From assembly GCA_023512835.1 (NCBI GenBank), contig CM042087.1:3258021-3322020 (forward strand): 64,000 nt of DNA. Direction: 5' to 3'. Positions 33,597 to 44,654 of the stretch are shown piece by piece. Origin of the DNA: Taxillus chinensis. Lineage: Eukaryota > Streptophyta > Magnoliopsida > Santalales > Loranthaceae. The notes below the pieces were generated by a model that did no database searches, was not told where the DNA came from, and saw only the letters and a list, made by a program, of their open reading frames with translations. A program made the position numbers and the translations under genes. Numbering within the stretch: position 1 is the first letter of the stretch; each line of letters opens with the position of its first letter.

Positions 33597-35428
33597 TGTA
33601 ATGACCCGTGTGTAACCCGTGTATAAGAAGTTAACCACAAACACCTTGGATGTTAGTGCACAAGTTTGAGGTAAGAGATGAGCCCAAGAGGGGACTTTTG
33701 GGAGGTGCATGTGACAAGTGATAACGTGCATTTATGCCCTAGGAAGATGCTATGCATATACATGCGGTTTTAAGCTGTTTTGGCAGATTTTGGAGCTCAC
33801 TTTTGGTATAGTAGATGGCCTCAAACAATTGGCGTGCAAGAACAAAAGTTTCTTAGAATGAGGTCCTCTATCTACCATAGAAATTTCAGGGCATTTGGAG
33901 CTGGACGTGAATTCACCCATTTCACGTGCAAGCATATTTTTGCTTCTCGGACCTCTACAAGATGCAAGGAGGCTTGTGGTGAAGTTTGAGTGCATTTGGA
34001 GCTGCACGCCAATTGGGGAATTGGCGTTCAAATTGGCGTGCAGGCATGTTTTTGCATGGTTACCTTGGTTTTGTCATTCTAATCATCTTTTCCCAAAGGA
34101 CCATGTTGGAATTGTGAATATTTTGGTGTGTATGGATGTGGGAAGGTCATAGCTTGTTCCATCAAAACTACATTGTTTTGATGCTTTGGGATTCACTTAA
34201 TCAAAACTACGTCGTTTTCATGTTGTGTTGTCTATATAAGGAGGAGAAGCCCCTCTGTTTTAGGTTTAGGGTTTGTTGCTCCACCAGCCGTCGCAGAGAG
34301 AGAGAGAGAGAGGGAAGGAGAGCTTCCGGTGGTTGCCGGAGCGTCTTGTGTGGGTGGTCGGAGTCTTGCATGGAAGTGGGAACAGGAGAACATACAAGGT
34401 AGGGGTTCTGTTCTTCCTAAATCCTCCTCTCGTCCTAGGGTTCTAGGGCAGACTATGGATTATATCTGTTTATATATATGTAATCCATATAGGTGTGATC
34501 TCCTATATGGATGTTGGCCTTGAGTGGCATTTTGGTGTGATTCTGTTGTTACATGCTATATGTTCGATGAAATGCCTTGTGTGAACATAGCTGTGTGTAT
34601 ATGCCCATTACGTGTTTGGTAATATGTCCGTGTGGCTGGACTTGTGATTTGGTGTATGTATGCATGCTGGGTGTTTGTTCTATTGCCTGAATAGCTGGGT
34701 TTGTGCACTTGTGAACGGGTGCACACCAAGTATTTGGTTTTATGCTTGAGTGACCGTGGTGTGTGTTGTGTGCATGATTGTGGTATCTGGCCTGAAGAGG
34801 CGGTTAAACTACTTTGCCTGAGAGGCGGTTAAATGAGTGGCCTGAAGAGGCGGTTAAATTACTTTGCCTGAGAGGCGGTTAAATCGATGGCCTGAAGAGG
34901 CGGTTAAATTACTTGCTTGAGATGTGGTATGTTAGCTAGTGTGGCTAAGGCCGGGGTTATGCCCGCTTGTGTGGAATGCTTTATTTTCTTTTTCCTAATT
35001 GTCACGTCACTACACCTGTGCACACGCATGTAGCCGCTAGGAGCATGGGAAGGGTTGGGGAGACTTGATCCTTATCGAGCTATGGTTGCTCACCCCTCCT
35101 TGCTGTGTTTGCTTGTTTTCCAGGGGACTTACAGGCGTTAGGTGGATACACCAAGGTGGAAGACCTTATTTATTTCACTCTCTTCCATTTATGTTATTTT
35201 TTTATGCGAATTGATGTAACCCCAGGTGGGGATGGATTGGAAAGGATTTTGTTGTAATAAAGACTGGTTTGGATTGTGGATTACTTTTATGGACATTACT
35301 TTCTTAAATGTGTTGTGGATGTTTAAAATGTTAAATTCGGGGTTTGCATCCTAACCCCTTTGCCCTCCGTGTGGGTACAAGGGGAGTCACGTACCGGTTT
35401 CCTCGGGCTGGAAATCCGGGGCGTGACA
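33597..35428 (+). repeat. 5' LTR of F1
   Basis: TGTAATGACCCG...GGCGTGACA, 1832 bp. It contains TGATAACGTGCATTTATGCC (33719-33738), TTTTGGCAGATTTTGGAGC (33777-33795), AAAACTACGTCGTTTT (34203), TATATAAG (34233-34240), a GA run (about 34294-34311), a splice-donor-like AAG|GTAGGGG (GT at 34399) and a 48-bp tandem repeat. The F2 LTR is about 100 bp longer, mostly from the GA run and one extra 48-bp unit. Confidence 0.92.
34788..34920 (+). repeat. 48-bp tandem repeat in the F1 LTR
   Basis: Three copies of a unit starting GGCCTGAAGAGGCGGTTAAA and containing an inner near-copy GCCTGAGAGGCGGTTAAA. F2 has four. Confidence 0.9.
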
Positions 35429-35431
35429 ATA

Positions 35432-35446
35432 TGGTATCGAGCATGG
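35432..35446 (+). other. Primer binding site of F1
   Basis: TGGTATCGAGCATGG three bases after the LTR, an initiator tRNA-Met site with one base missing. Confidence 0.85.
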
Positions 35447-35835
35447 TCTAGTTGGCCTAGGGTAGTGGGCGGACCTGGTTATCCTAAGTCCTTTGGAGGA
35501 GCCTGGAGGGACATGCCTAATCAACATGGTCCTCTTGGAGCCTCCAAGGTGTACTTAGGGTAGTCCAGTCTTGTGGTAGGATTTGCATGCATTGGCATTA
35601 GGGCACTAGTTGCATTTTTTGTGAATGTGTGCTAAATTGTGGATAAGATAATATGATTAAGTGAAATGTGTAACTCTGATTTGTTTGGCAATGCGTCTTG
35701 AATCGTGAAATGTGATTGATACAATGTATGTGTGTAATGTCATGTGATAGTGGAATTGATCGGTGGGGTAGAGGTAGTGACGCGATAGATTATAAATTTG
35801 TTTTGACGTTGTGCTTCTTACTTTGTGTAGTAAGA

Positions 35836-37476
35836 ATGCCGCCGAGGAGAGTGACACGTGCGTTCGGGGCAGTGGTCGATGAGTCATCTGCCCATGAGGG
35901 TCTGGGTACGGGACCGTCCGTTGGAGGGCATGCGTTGTTGCTGGCACAGCTACGAGAAGGCATCCGGCTAGAGGTACGAGAGCTACGGGAGGGACCCCGG
36001 CAGGAGGTTCGGGAGGAGGTGCGCCGTGAGATGGCAGCATAGCGGTGGTGCCACCACCACCACCGTAGGGAGAGCTGCCTCGTGAGTGTGAGAGTTCGCC
36101 GGGTGGTGTACCGACTCGTGCGAGAGGATGACGTGGTGACACGGTTCCAAAAGGAACAACCTCCGCGATTCAAGGGGGAAGGTGATCCCGTGTGGTAGCC
36201 GAGCGGTGGTTGAGGTAGATCGAGCATGTGTTCTCCTTTCTCTTGCCCCGGGAAGAGGATAAGGTGCGACCGCCATTCGGCACTGGAGGGGGATGCTTTG
36301 GAGTGGTGGATGAGTGTCGCGGGGAGCCGTCTTTGTGCAACTCATGCTTTGGGAGGAGTTCTTGCAACTCTTCCATGATGAGTTCTTCCCGAATCGGTGA
36401 GATAGCAGAAGAGGGAAGAATTCGGCAGCTTAAGCAGGGATCCAGGATGGTACTGAGTATGAGCAGGAGTTCGAAGTTTGAGTAGGTTTGCTCCTGAGAT
36501 CGTGGCAAGGGAGGACCTGAAGGCCCACAAGTTCACTTTGGGCCTTAGGCCAGCCCTTAGGCAGAGGGTGGCAATTCTACGCTTGAGGACCTATGCCGAG
36601 GTTGTGGAGACGGCCCGTATAGCCGAGAGAGAGCCGGATGATGGGAGGCAGGCCCATCAGGGTCGCCGATTGCAGAGTAGGCCTGATCGAGATGCAGGGT
36701 CCAAGAGGCTCAAGACGGAGGAGAGGGATAGCAGTTCTTTTCGCGATCGGGGTCGGACATCCGTGAACCCTGGGAGGTTCACCTTTGGCGGCGGAAGACA
36801 GGGTGGTCCATCCGGGAGTCTACCTAGCAGTTGTCACCGCTTGTGGAGAGCAGGGTCACTTCAAGGGGAAGTGCCCCAAGAAGGACCGGCGATGAACAAC
36901 GTGGACGAGAGGGCCATTTGCACCTGGGTTTGCAGGAGTGGCAACAGGGGAGCGGGGGCCGTGGCATCCAACGTGAGGAGTGATGCTAGCTTCCGTGCAC
37001 CACCGAGAGACCAGCTCGTCGGTGGCAGGCCCGCCAGCAGGATCCAGTCGGACCCGACCTCAGGAAAAGAGGGTGTGGACCCGGCCAAGATTGAGGCCGT
37101 GGCATCGTGGACGAGGCCAACCAACGTTTTTGAGATCCGTAGCTTTCTTGGCTTGGCGGGGTACTATCATCGTTTTGTCGAGGGGTTCTCCCGTTTGGCG
37201 GCTCCTATGATAGCGTTGACTCGGAAGGGCGTGAAGTTTGATTGGACCGACAAGTGTCCGCAGGCGTTTGAGGCTCTCAAAGCCCGTTTGACCACCGCAC
37301 CGGTATTGAGGTCACCTCGGGAGGATATCCCATATGAGTTGTATTGTGATGTGTCCAGGGTTGGTTTGGGGTGTGTGCTTATGCAGGAGCACGGTGTGGT
37401 AGCTTATGGGTCAGGGCGGTGAAGCCTCATGAGCAGATTACCCTACCCATGATCTTGAGTTGGTGGTCGTCATCTT
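35836..37476 (+). pseudogene. F1 gag fused by deletion to the RT connection/RNase H region
   Basis: Gag starts at 35836 (MPPRRVTRAFGAVVDESSA), five bases after a CTTTGTGTAG acceptor-like site. A TAG at 36040 and frame changes break its first half. From 36478 to 37422 an uninterrupted 314-codon frame runs through the Gag end ([20 protein letters not shown]) and, with no stop, into [35 protein letters not shown] and [19 protein letters not shown]. The fusion is created by the internal deletion near 37070. It is probably a by-product of the deletion, not a designed protein. The catalytic part of RT, the protease and most of RNase H are absent. Confidence 0.85.
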
Positions 37477-38093
37477 ACGGCGGATTTCAGGTAATGAATT
37501 TTTATGTACGAGATGATGTGGATTTGTTTTGCAGGACCATGCAATTCGTAGTGGAGGCTAAGCCTCATGATTATCCATTGGCCCAGGACACGTCTATTAT
37601 GCTATGCGAGTTATACGAGCACCCCTTGTCTGAAACCGTTTCAACGTCGGCGCATGAATGGTGCGAATGAAGGCCACCGACCCTGGCGCACCGTGCATGA
37701 GGTACTAATCCCTATACACATTGACCATCATTTTGTATTAGTGCATTTGGATTTGAGTGTAGGGCATGCGGTCTTGTATGATCCCGGCCAAGGCTATGGG
37801 TTTGGCAGAAGAAAGAGACAACTTGTTTATGGCTTCATGAAACGAATCAAAGATGCCATGAAGAAAGAGGGGTTATTGCAGAGCAAATTACCTCTTATTC
37901 ACCTTATCGAAACGGAAATCCCTCAACACTTGACCGGTTCAATTGTGGGATTTTTGTTTGCTATTATTCCTGGCTATCCCTGTAGCACGAGAGATAGTTG
38001 GGCGGTCCGCGGCGAAACTTCGGTTGATTTTGTGGCTCGTGTGAGGCGCATGGTGGCCAGGAGTTATCTACTATTACAGCTTACCCGCGGATA
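37469..38093 (+). pseudogene. Athila-like element E ORF3, C-terminal part: Ulp1-like fold without the active Cys
   Basis: Resumes ORF3 after the TRIM/F1 insertion and aligns with D at 19800-19124. It reads DDVDLFCRTMQFVVEAKPHD and, after a frame change near 37640, HRPWRTVHEVLIPIHIDHHF, then VLVHLDLSVGHAVLYDPGQG. His and Asp are 17 residues apart as in Ulp1/SENP. The segment is homologous in order to KPWKTLSTILIPYRIMSPHF of copia C. Where C has its Gln and Cys, E reads GETSVDFVARVRRM. Open to a stop at 38092. Probably a non-catalytic member of the family. Confidence 0.65.
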
Positions 38094-39254
38094 GGTCAGG
38101 ATCTTCTTAATCCATACTCCATGCCATGAGGACATAACATATTTTAAGTGTGGTGTGGGGAGTGCCTTGAGGCACTTGTTTGTCCTTTATGTTTTGTGAT
38201 TGCATATTTTGTTTTTAGTTTCTGTTTTTGGACTGTTTGTTTGCTTTGTGCATTTCTTTATTTTGTGTGATTATTTGCTTGCTTGCATGTCTGAATTGCA
38301 TATGGAGAGGCATGAGTCCTGGGTTCGCAATTTTGGCTTAAATTTTTAATTTTTATGCCACCTTAGTATCATGTTGTGATCCGGGTGTTACAATAATTAA
38401 CGTGTGCTATGATTTGATTCAATCATGTCTCTATCTCTTAAATGATATCACCATGTTTTTGAAGCTGGCATTTGCATATGAGCTGAACATGACATGCTAG
38501 GATAACACTTAGGATCCCTTAAAGTTGAGTGAAAAAGATAATTCACAAGGAAACCAAAACCTCTTTCTAGCCTTTGAGTGCCTTTATTGGGGTATGGGAT
38601 TGTAGTTTGTTGCTTCTCTTGCATCTCGACATTAGTTATTTAATGGTAGGAGTTAAGTAAGCATGATGACTACTTATTAGTGCTCGGTGTTTAGCGTGTT
38701 GTATATGAAGAAGGCTGTGATGCACAATGTGAAAAAGCCCATCACTCGGTGATAATGGGATTTGAGACACTCGGTGTATTTTGTCTCTCCCTATTTAGCA
38801 AAAATGGCAAGGGGTATGCATTAGAAAAGCCAATCTTATTTATGTGTTAAGGAATAAAAAAAGAGTGAATAATCCATCAAGGGAGAGCATAAAATGCAAC
38901 CTTGTAAGGTTATTATTTAAAAGTAGTGTGAAAAAAAAAACCAAAAAAAAACATATTCTTAGAATAAATGCCACAACGACTTGATGATTATTTGTGTGAT
39001 TGTTAGTTTGCAGCCACCTTGGGTGAATACTTTTGTTTTTGTGTTTAGTGTTGAGCTGAACTCTTAGGCTCAAAGTGTGTTTCTTAGCATAGAATGTGTG
39101 TTTCCATTGATGAGCACAATCTGGAATTCATATGCTTGCTTGGCAAGTACTTAAATAATAATTAGTGGAGAATGTAGTGAGGAGCTTTCCAACCCATTAA
39201 TTTTCTCGTTAGGTCTCGTACTTGGGCTTGTATGAACATTGATATTTGAGTGAG
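38094..39254 (+). other. Noncoding 3' region of element E
   Basis: AT-rich, colinear with the region after ORF3 in element D (including AATCCATCAAGGGAGAGCAT near 38870). It stops about 300 bp short of where the polypurine tract and 3' LTR would be. It joins the truncated LTR of element B at a TGAG shared by both sides (39251-39254). Confidence 0.75.
38840..39073 (-). other. Antisense ORF in the 3' region of element E
   Basis: 77 codons, opposite to the element, Phe/Leu-rich. It shares TLLLNNNLTRL and FMLSLDGLFTL with the antisense ORF of D at 18380-18628. Coding status is doubtful. Confidence 0.25.
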
Positions 39255-40511
39255 AGCAAAGCTAAGGACAGGATACATAATCCTGATCCGAAAAAGAGTG
39301 AGTGTCATCAAACACTTGGTAAATAACCAAATCACCAATACATACGGAATATGGAACATTCGTGCGGACTAAGAACTTAAAAGCTACGGATTACGGAATC
39401 TGCTCTTAATATCCGAAACGGACTAAGTCAAACCGATGCGGAGTAAGAATCTTGGTCTACAAGGTCGCACGAAGTAAAAGAGTTGACACGAAGCTAAAAG
39501 TTAAGTCTTTCACTCAAGTGAACTAAAGTAAAGAAGACACGGAGTAAGGCATCCGAGTCTTCCATACATACGGAGTAAGAAAAATGCGATGCGGAATAAG
39601 GACTTGAGTCCTTATTCGCACGGAGTAAGGAACTTAGATGCAAAGTAAGGATGTGCTAGTACGGAGTAAGCCATCCGATCCTTTAGACTCGCACGAGTAA
39701 GAAACTTACATACAGAGTAAGGAACTTACATACGGAGTAAGGAACTTACATACGGAGTAAGGAAGCGCCGATACGGAATAAGCACTCCGACCTTCTCATT
39801 CACACGGAGTAAGGAAGCGCTGACACGGACTAAGGATTCCAGTACCAAATAGATACGGAGTAAGCAACCACTAACACGGAGTAAGGTTCCGAGCTTCATT
39901 AGCTACGGAGTAAGGAAAATTACACCGGACCAAGAAAATCGCTTCAACTTAACCGCATTTAAGATTATCAGCTCGTGGTGTCCCGATGTAAGACAAACTT
40001 GTTGAGAACCTGAAGAATCTTACACGTGGAACTCAACTTTAATTATATTTGGGAACTCACAAAAGCACTTATACTCTTCAAACCCAAGATCTTGAGCTCC
40101 ACAAACCGCAGCGATCAAAGCGAGAGAGACTACGGAGGAATAGTTAGTGTTGAACGCATTCCAGAACTACAAGTTTCAAGGTTGTCTTTTAGGAATGTTT
40201 TTGTATAAATATTTATACTTGCATATGTAAAAAAGTGTGAGCGAGCCTAAATCAATACTATGTATGCACAAGAGTTCAAAGAGATAATATAGGCTAGAGT
40301 GTGAATCCTTTTGTAAACAGAGTGTAAAAGAGTTTTGCTTCTATTTTGTTGTATTTATCTTTTGATAAAAAAAAACAAAATACTTCCACTATCCTGGTTA
40401 TCTTTCGCAGTGATTCTATCACTTAACTAGATAAGTGTTTGTGTCATAAGAGAATAAAAAGAGTTTTGATAAGAGCCTATTCACCCCCCTCTAGGCTCCA
40501 AGGGACCATCA
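39251..40511 (+). repeat. 5' LTR of element B, 5'-truncated
   Basis: Matches the C LTR from its base 120 or so (GAGAGCAAAGCTAAGGACAG) to the end GGGACCATCA. It carries a long array of GGAGTAAGG-core units (39430-39915) and an AT-rich TATA-like segment near 40203. The primer site after it, TCGTATCGGAGC (40514), is mutated. Confidence 0.9.
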
Positions 40512-40572
40512 AGTCGTATCGGAGCAAGTTCTATTTGTTCTAAGTAGAGATCCCACTCTTTCACTCTCAAGA

Positions 40573-42249
40573 ATGGCCGAAGAAAGCAGGATGCTATTCA
40601 ACACTCGCCTTAACTCCGAGGTGCACAAGAGCCCATCCCGAATCGAAGCAACGGTGGAAAACGTCGACCCACCTCAACCTACTGCTGCCTCCACCGCTCA
40701 ACCACGGAGTTCTGGTTTTACTCGACAAAACCGCCCAAATTCACACCTGAGCTTTTCTCCCGGTGGAAAGCTCGCATGAAGATGTTCATGGTATGCCATG
40801 ACAATCTCATGTGGCCCCGTCTTCATCGGAGATTCCAATTCCGATGACTATCGGAGAACATGGTGTTAGAAGGCCAAAGACGGATGCCGAACTTACCAAC
40901 GATGAAAGAGCCTGGCAAGACACTAGCAAAAAGGCTCGGCTTACGTTACATCGTCTTTGGATTCCAACGCTTTCACGGACGTCTAGGGCTGCACGTCGCC
41001 AAAAGTCGTCTGGGATAAACTAACAATCCTCTATGAGGGAAGTCAGTCCCCAGATGCAAAACGTGATATGTGCTCTCAAACGGAACTTTGAAAGTTTCAA
41101 TCACCAACCAGGCGAATCCCTTGAGAGTATCTATCGAAGATTCGGCAAGCTCATTCTAGAGCTAAAAACTATCAATGAACACTACACTCAGTCTCAAATC
41201 AATGACAAGTTCTTTCAATCCTTGCCGGATCGCTACTACTCCAAGCAGCTCCAGATGCAAGCTGACAAAAACTGGCCGTTTACTGCCCTTGAAGAAATAT
41301 ACGGAGAGCTTCGGACTCATGAGGTCAGATTTAGATACACTGACCGTGATGAGAAAATAGCTCGGAAAGAAAAAGGGGTAGCCCTCAAAGCTACGGAATG
41401 CTCCAAGAATCATCAAGCGGATGATACGAATGAGTCGAGAATTTCGACTCGAGACGCAGAAGAGGAAATAGCTCTTCTTGTTAAATCCTTTGAACGATTC
41501 CTTCGGAAAAGTAGAAAAGGATTCAGAAGAGGCTCCTCATCATCCAGAAGGAAGGAACGATCGGAGTCGAGCTCCCAAGAATGCTTTAATTGTGGGAAAC
41601 CCGGTCACTGGGCCAAGGAATGCAGATCCAAATCTAAGACGACAGAGAAAAGTGACAAGGTTACTCCTCGACGTACCACCTCAGACAACAGCAAAAACAA
41701 GAGGAAGGCGTTCGTGACAAAGTACATCAGTGGCTCGGAAGAAGAGGAGGAATCCTCGGATGATGAGTCAACTCCTAAGCCGAACGTCTGCCTCATGGCA
41801 AATACTGAGGTACCTTCTATCTCTCGAGCTTATGAGTAAAATAGAATCTCTTGTTACCGAACGTGATCATGAAAAAAAATGAGAGACTAATAATTACTCA
41901 AATGTACAAAGATATGGAAAGTCAGAATAAACGTCTTGAATTTACTATTGCTAGACTTGAAAAAGACATAGCTGACTTCAGAGGAAAAGAAGCTTGGTAT
42001 CACGATCTAAGGGCTGAAAATCATCTGCTAAATACCAATCTCTCAGGCCTAAAAGTTATTGTAAAAAGACTCGAGAATGAACTAGAACAGGAAAAGGAAA
42101 TAAATCGCAAGTGGCTTAAATCCGGGGAAATAGCCTCTTCATTTAGGACTGATCCGGATAATGTTCGAGTCAAACCTGGCCTAGGCTCGAATCATCAACC
42201 TCCAATGCTCAAGCTACCGAGTGTCCTCCGGATTTCACTCCAAAACTAA
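40573..42249 (+). pseudogene. Element B Gag (copia, UBN2-type), frameshifted
   Basis: Starts MAEESRMLFNTRLNSE at 40573. Frame changes near 40620, 40740, 40830 and 40980 break the first third. From 41033 to 41839 a 268-codon frame holds the capsid-like part (NFESFNHQPGESLESIYRRF), with Gln where A has its internal TAG. The knuckle CFNCGKPGHWAKEC is at about 41581-41622, followed by the acidic GSEEEEESSDDE. After a one-base shift the coiled coil continues (41851-42249) and reads through the position where A has TAG. This copy and A together show the family's layout. Confidence 0.85.
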
Positions 42250-43320
42250 CAAACTTATATCCTGTTAGTACGTTTAAACCGTTGGATGGTTTCATTTCAG
42301 GTGGCACCATAGTTTATGATCGTGGAAGCGAGGTCATTATCGCACTTCCCGAAGGGTAGCACCCGTAACTAATGATGAAGGGAAGGCTGCTGCAGTTAAA
42401 AGCAAAACCGTAGCACCCAAAAAGAAAGGAAAGGCTAAGGCCGACGCATCTAGGGCCAAGAACGCGTCACCCAAACGCAATGGATTAGGCCACAAGGAAC
42501 AGTAGAAAGTCGTAAAATCTAAGAGACCTGTATCCCCTGTTTGTACTTCACATTATAGTGTCTGTTCCATCTATAGGGAAATAGGTCATTATCACTATGA
42601 ATGTTGGAGTTTATCCGATAACCGGCTTTGTAATCAAATTCATACCAATAAAGATCAGTTCAATAAAAAGGGTTCTTTGAGCAAAACAAAAGCTAAATCT
42701 CAAAGGAGTGTCTCTCTTAAGATAACCCAAATAAAAGAAGCAGCTGAACCTAACAAATTAAAGTCAACTTGGAGAGCTAAAAGTCCTAGCAAAGTCAAAT
42801 CCGGAACCGTTGACATTACTGTTCTTTCTAACCGCCCGAAACAAGTTTGGGCACCAAAAGTGTAAACTGTTGTCCTTCAGGAGCATCTCTGGAATGCACT
42901 GCCGGATCACTTGAAGTTAAAGATCAATCAAAGCAAGTGGATCCTCGATAGTGGATGCTCCCGACATATGACGGGTGATCGGACTCGCTTGTAGAAGTTA
43001 GTGAAAAACGAGGTCCATCCATTTCATATGGTGACAACAGCAAAGGTAAGACTGTCGGGTATGGCACTTTAACCAACGCTTGTGTATCAATCACTAGAGT
43101 TGCACTAGTCGAAGGTTTGAAGCATAATTTGCTAAGTGTCGATAATTTATGTGACAAAGGATTTACTTGTTTCCTTTATGTCCAACACCGTACGAGAAGG
43201 GAAAACTTATCCAGGAGATGTAAAGTTATCCAGATCAAGAGATGGGGACATATACTCAGTAGTCTTAAGAAATAATTCTTCTGACCCGTATGCTTCCTCA
43301 CTAAAGCTTCAGATGAAGAT
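42250..43320 (+). pseudogene. Element B Gag end, protease and start of integrase
   Basis: The second zinc knuckle reads CSIYREIGHYHYEC (42560s; one Cys replaced by Tyr). The protease keeps an intact motif, WILDSGCSRHMTGD (Asp codon 42947-42949), unlike A and C. The following DKGFTCFLYVQH stretch and the GAG-pre-integrase start are shifted. It is cut by C at 43320; the last five bases, AAGAT, are duplicated at 56227. Confidence 0.8.
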
Positions 43321-44592
43321 TGTTGGATCAAACCCGGAATTTGGATAATGCTGATAAAGCCTTATGTAATTTGATCTGAGATCTTTTGTGTTTATTTGAT
43401 CATTGCAGAAGGTATGTTACTAATCCAAAGATGCACTCATGAGAGCAAAGCTAAGGACAGGATACATAATCCCGATCCGGACAAGAGTGAGTGTCTTCAA
43501 ACACTTGGTAAATAACCAAGTAACAAATACATACGGAATAAGGAACAATCCTACGGACCGAGAACTTAAAGGATAAGTGCGGAGTAAGGAAACTAGATGC
43601 GGAGTAAGGAAACCAGATGCGGAGTAAGGAATCCGGATTTATTACTCGCCCGGAGTAAGGAACTTACATACGGAGTAAGGAACTTACATACGGAGTAAGG
43701 AACTTACATACGGAGTAAGGAACTTACATACGGAGTAAGAAACTTACATGCGGAGTAAGAAAGCGCCGACACGGAATAAGTCATCAGACTTTTCAAGACT
43801 CGCCCGGAGTAAGGAACTTACATACGGAGTAAGGAACTTACATGCGGAGTAAGGAAGCGCGACACGGACTAAGGACTCCAGATCGAATAGATACGGAGTA
43901 AGCAACCACTGACACGGAGTAAGGTTCCGAGCTTCATTAACTACGGAGTAAGGAAAATTACACCGGACCAAGAAGACATTGCTCCAACTTAACCGTATTT
44001 AATGTTATCAGCTCGTGGTGTCCCGATGTAAGACGAATGTATTGAGAACCTGAAGAATCTTACACGTGGATCATCCGGATATGTGGACACAACATTAATT
44101 GTATCTCGGAACTCACAAAGACACTTATACTCTTCAAATCCAAGATCTTGAGCTCCACAATCCACAGCAATCAAGGCAGAGAGATTACCGAGGGATAGTT
44201 AGTGCGGAACGCATTCCGGAACTACAAGTTCCAAGGTTATCTCTTAGGAATGTTTTGTATAAATATTCATACTTATACTTTAAGAAAAAAAGTGAAGCCG
44301 AGACGTGTAAAACAAAAACAAAAAGAAAATTAGAGCGTCATCATCTTTGGAGATAGAACTTGGCTAGAGTGTGAGTTCATTTTGTAAACAGAGTGTAAGA
44401 GAGTGTTTGCTTCTATTTTGTTGTAATCACCTTGTGATAATAAAACAAAATACTTCCACTATCCTGGTTATCTTTCGCAGTGATTCTATCACTAAAACTA
44501 GATAAGTGTTTGTGTCTTGAGAGAAAAGAAAGAGTTCGAATAAGAGCCTATTCACCCCCCCCCCCCCCCCTCTAGGCTCCAAGGGACCATCA
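43321..44592 (+). repeat. 5' LTR of element C
   Basis: 1272 bp. TATAAATA lies at 44258-44265 and AATAAA at 44439-44444. A C run of about 18 bases near 44553 precedes TCTAGGCTCCAAGGGACC. Confidence 0.95.
43577..43960 (+). repeat. 20-bp tandem repeats in the U3 of element C
   Basis: Units of the form CGGAGTAAGGAACTTACATA, five in a row at about 43655-43755 and two more at about 43803-43845, set among looser GGAGTAAGG units. The 3' LTR has three in the second block, which accounts for its 20 extra bases. Confidence 0.92.
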
Positions 44593-44594
44593 AG

Positions 44595-44606
44595 TGGTAT
44601 CGAGCA
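44595..44606 (+). other. Primer binding site of element C
   Basis: TGGTATCGAGCA two bases after the LTR, an initiator tRNA-Met site that has lost one base. Confidence 0.85.
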
Positions 44607-44654
44607 AGTTCTACTTTGTTCTAAGTAGAGATCCCACTCTTTCAATCTCAAGAG

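Larger units (their letters stand above)
33597..37476 (+). mobile_element. Chromovirus-like element F1, 3'-truncated and internally deleted
   Basis: The 5' LTR (33597-35428), primer site and gag are colinear with F2. The sequence then jumps at about 37070 from the end of gag straight to the RT connection/RNase H region, skipping about 1.4 kb present in F2 (roughly 61410-62800). It stops at 37476 inside RNase H; the integrase and 3' LTR are missing. The right junction with element E has an 8-bp microhomology (GTCATCTT, 37469-37476). Confidence 0.9.
39251..43320 (+). mobile_element. Copia element B (SIRE-like), left part
   Basis: Same family as C. It includes a 5' LTR lacking its first roughly 120 bp, then gag and the start of pol. 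C is inserted at 43321 with an AAGAT duplication, and B resumes at 56227. Its 3' half is lost to view behind F2 and the window end. Confidence 0.9.

Noticed and set aside
35657..36345. Minus-strand ORFs of 120-161 codons
   Set aside because: Antisense to F1 gag; Pro/Ser/Arg-rich composition from GC-rich gag codons.
43577..43960. Regularly spaced repeats that could suggest a CRISPR array
   Set aside because: The units are tandem minisatellite copies inside an LTR of a plant retrotransposon; there are no unique spacers and no cas genes.
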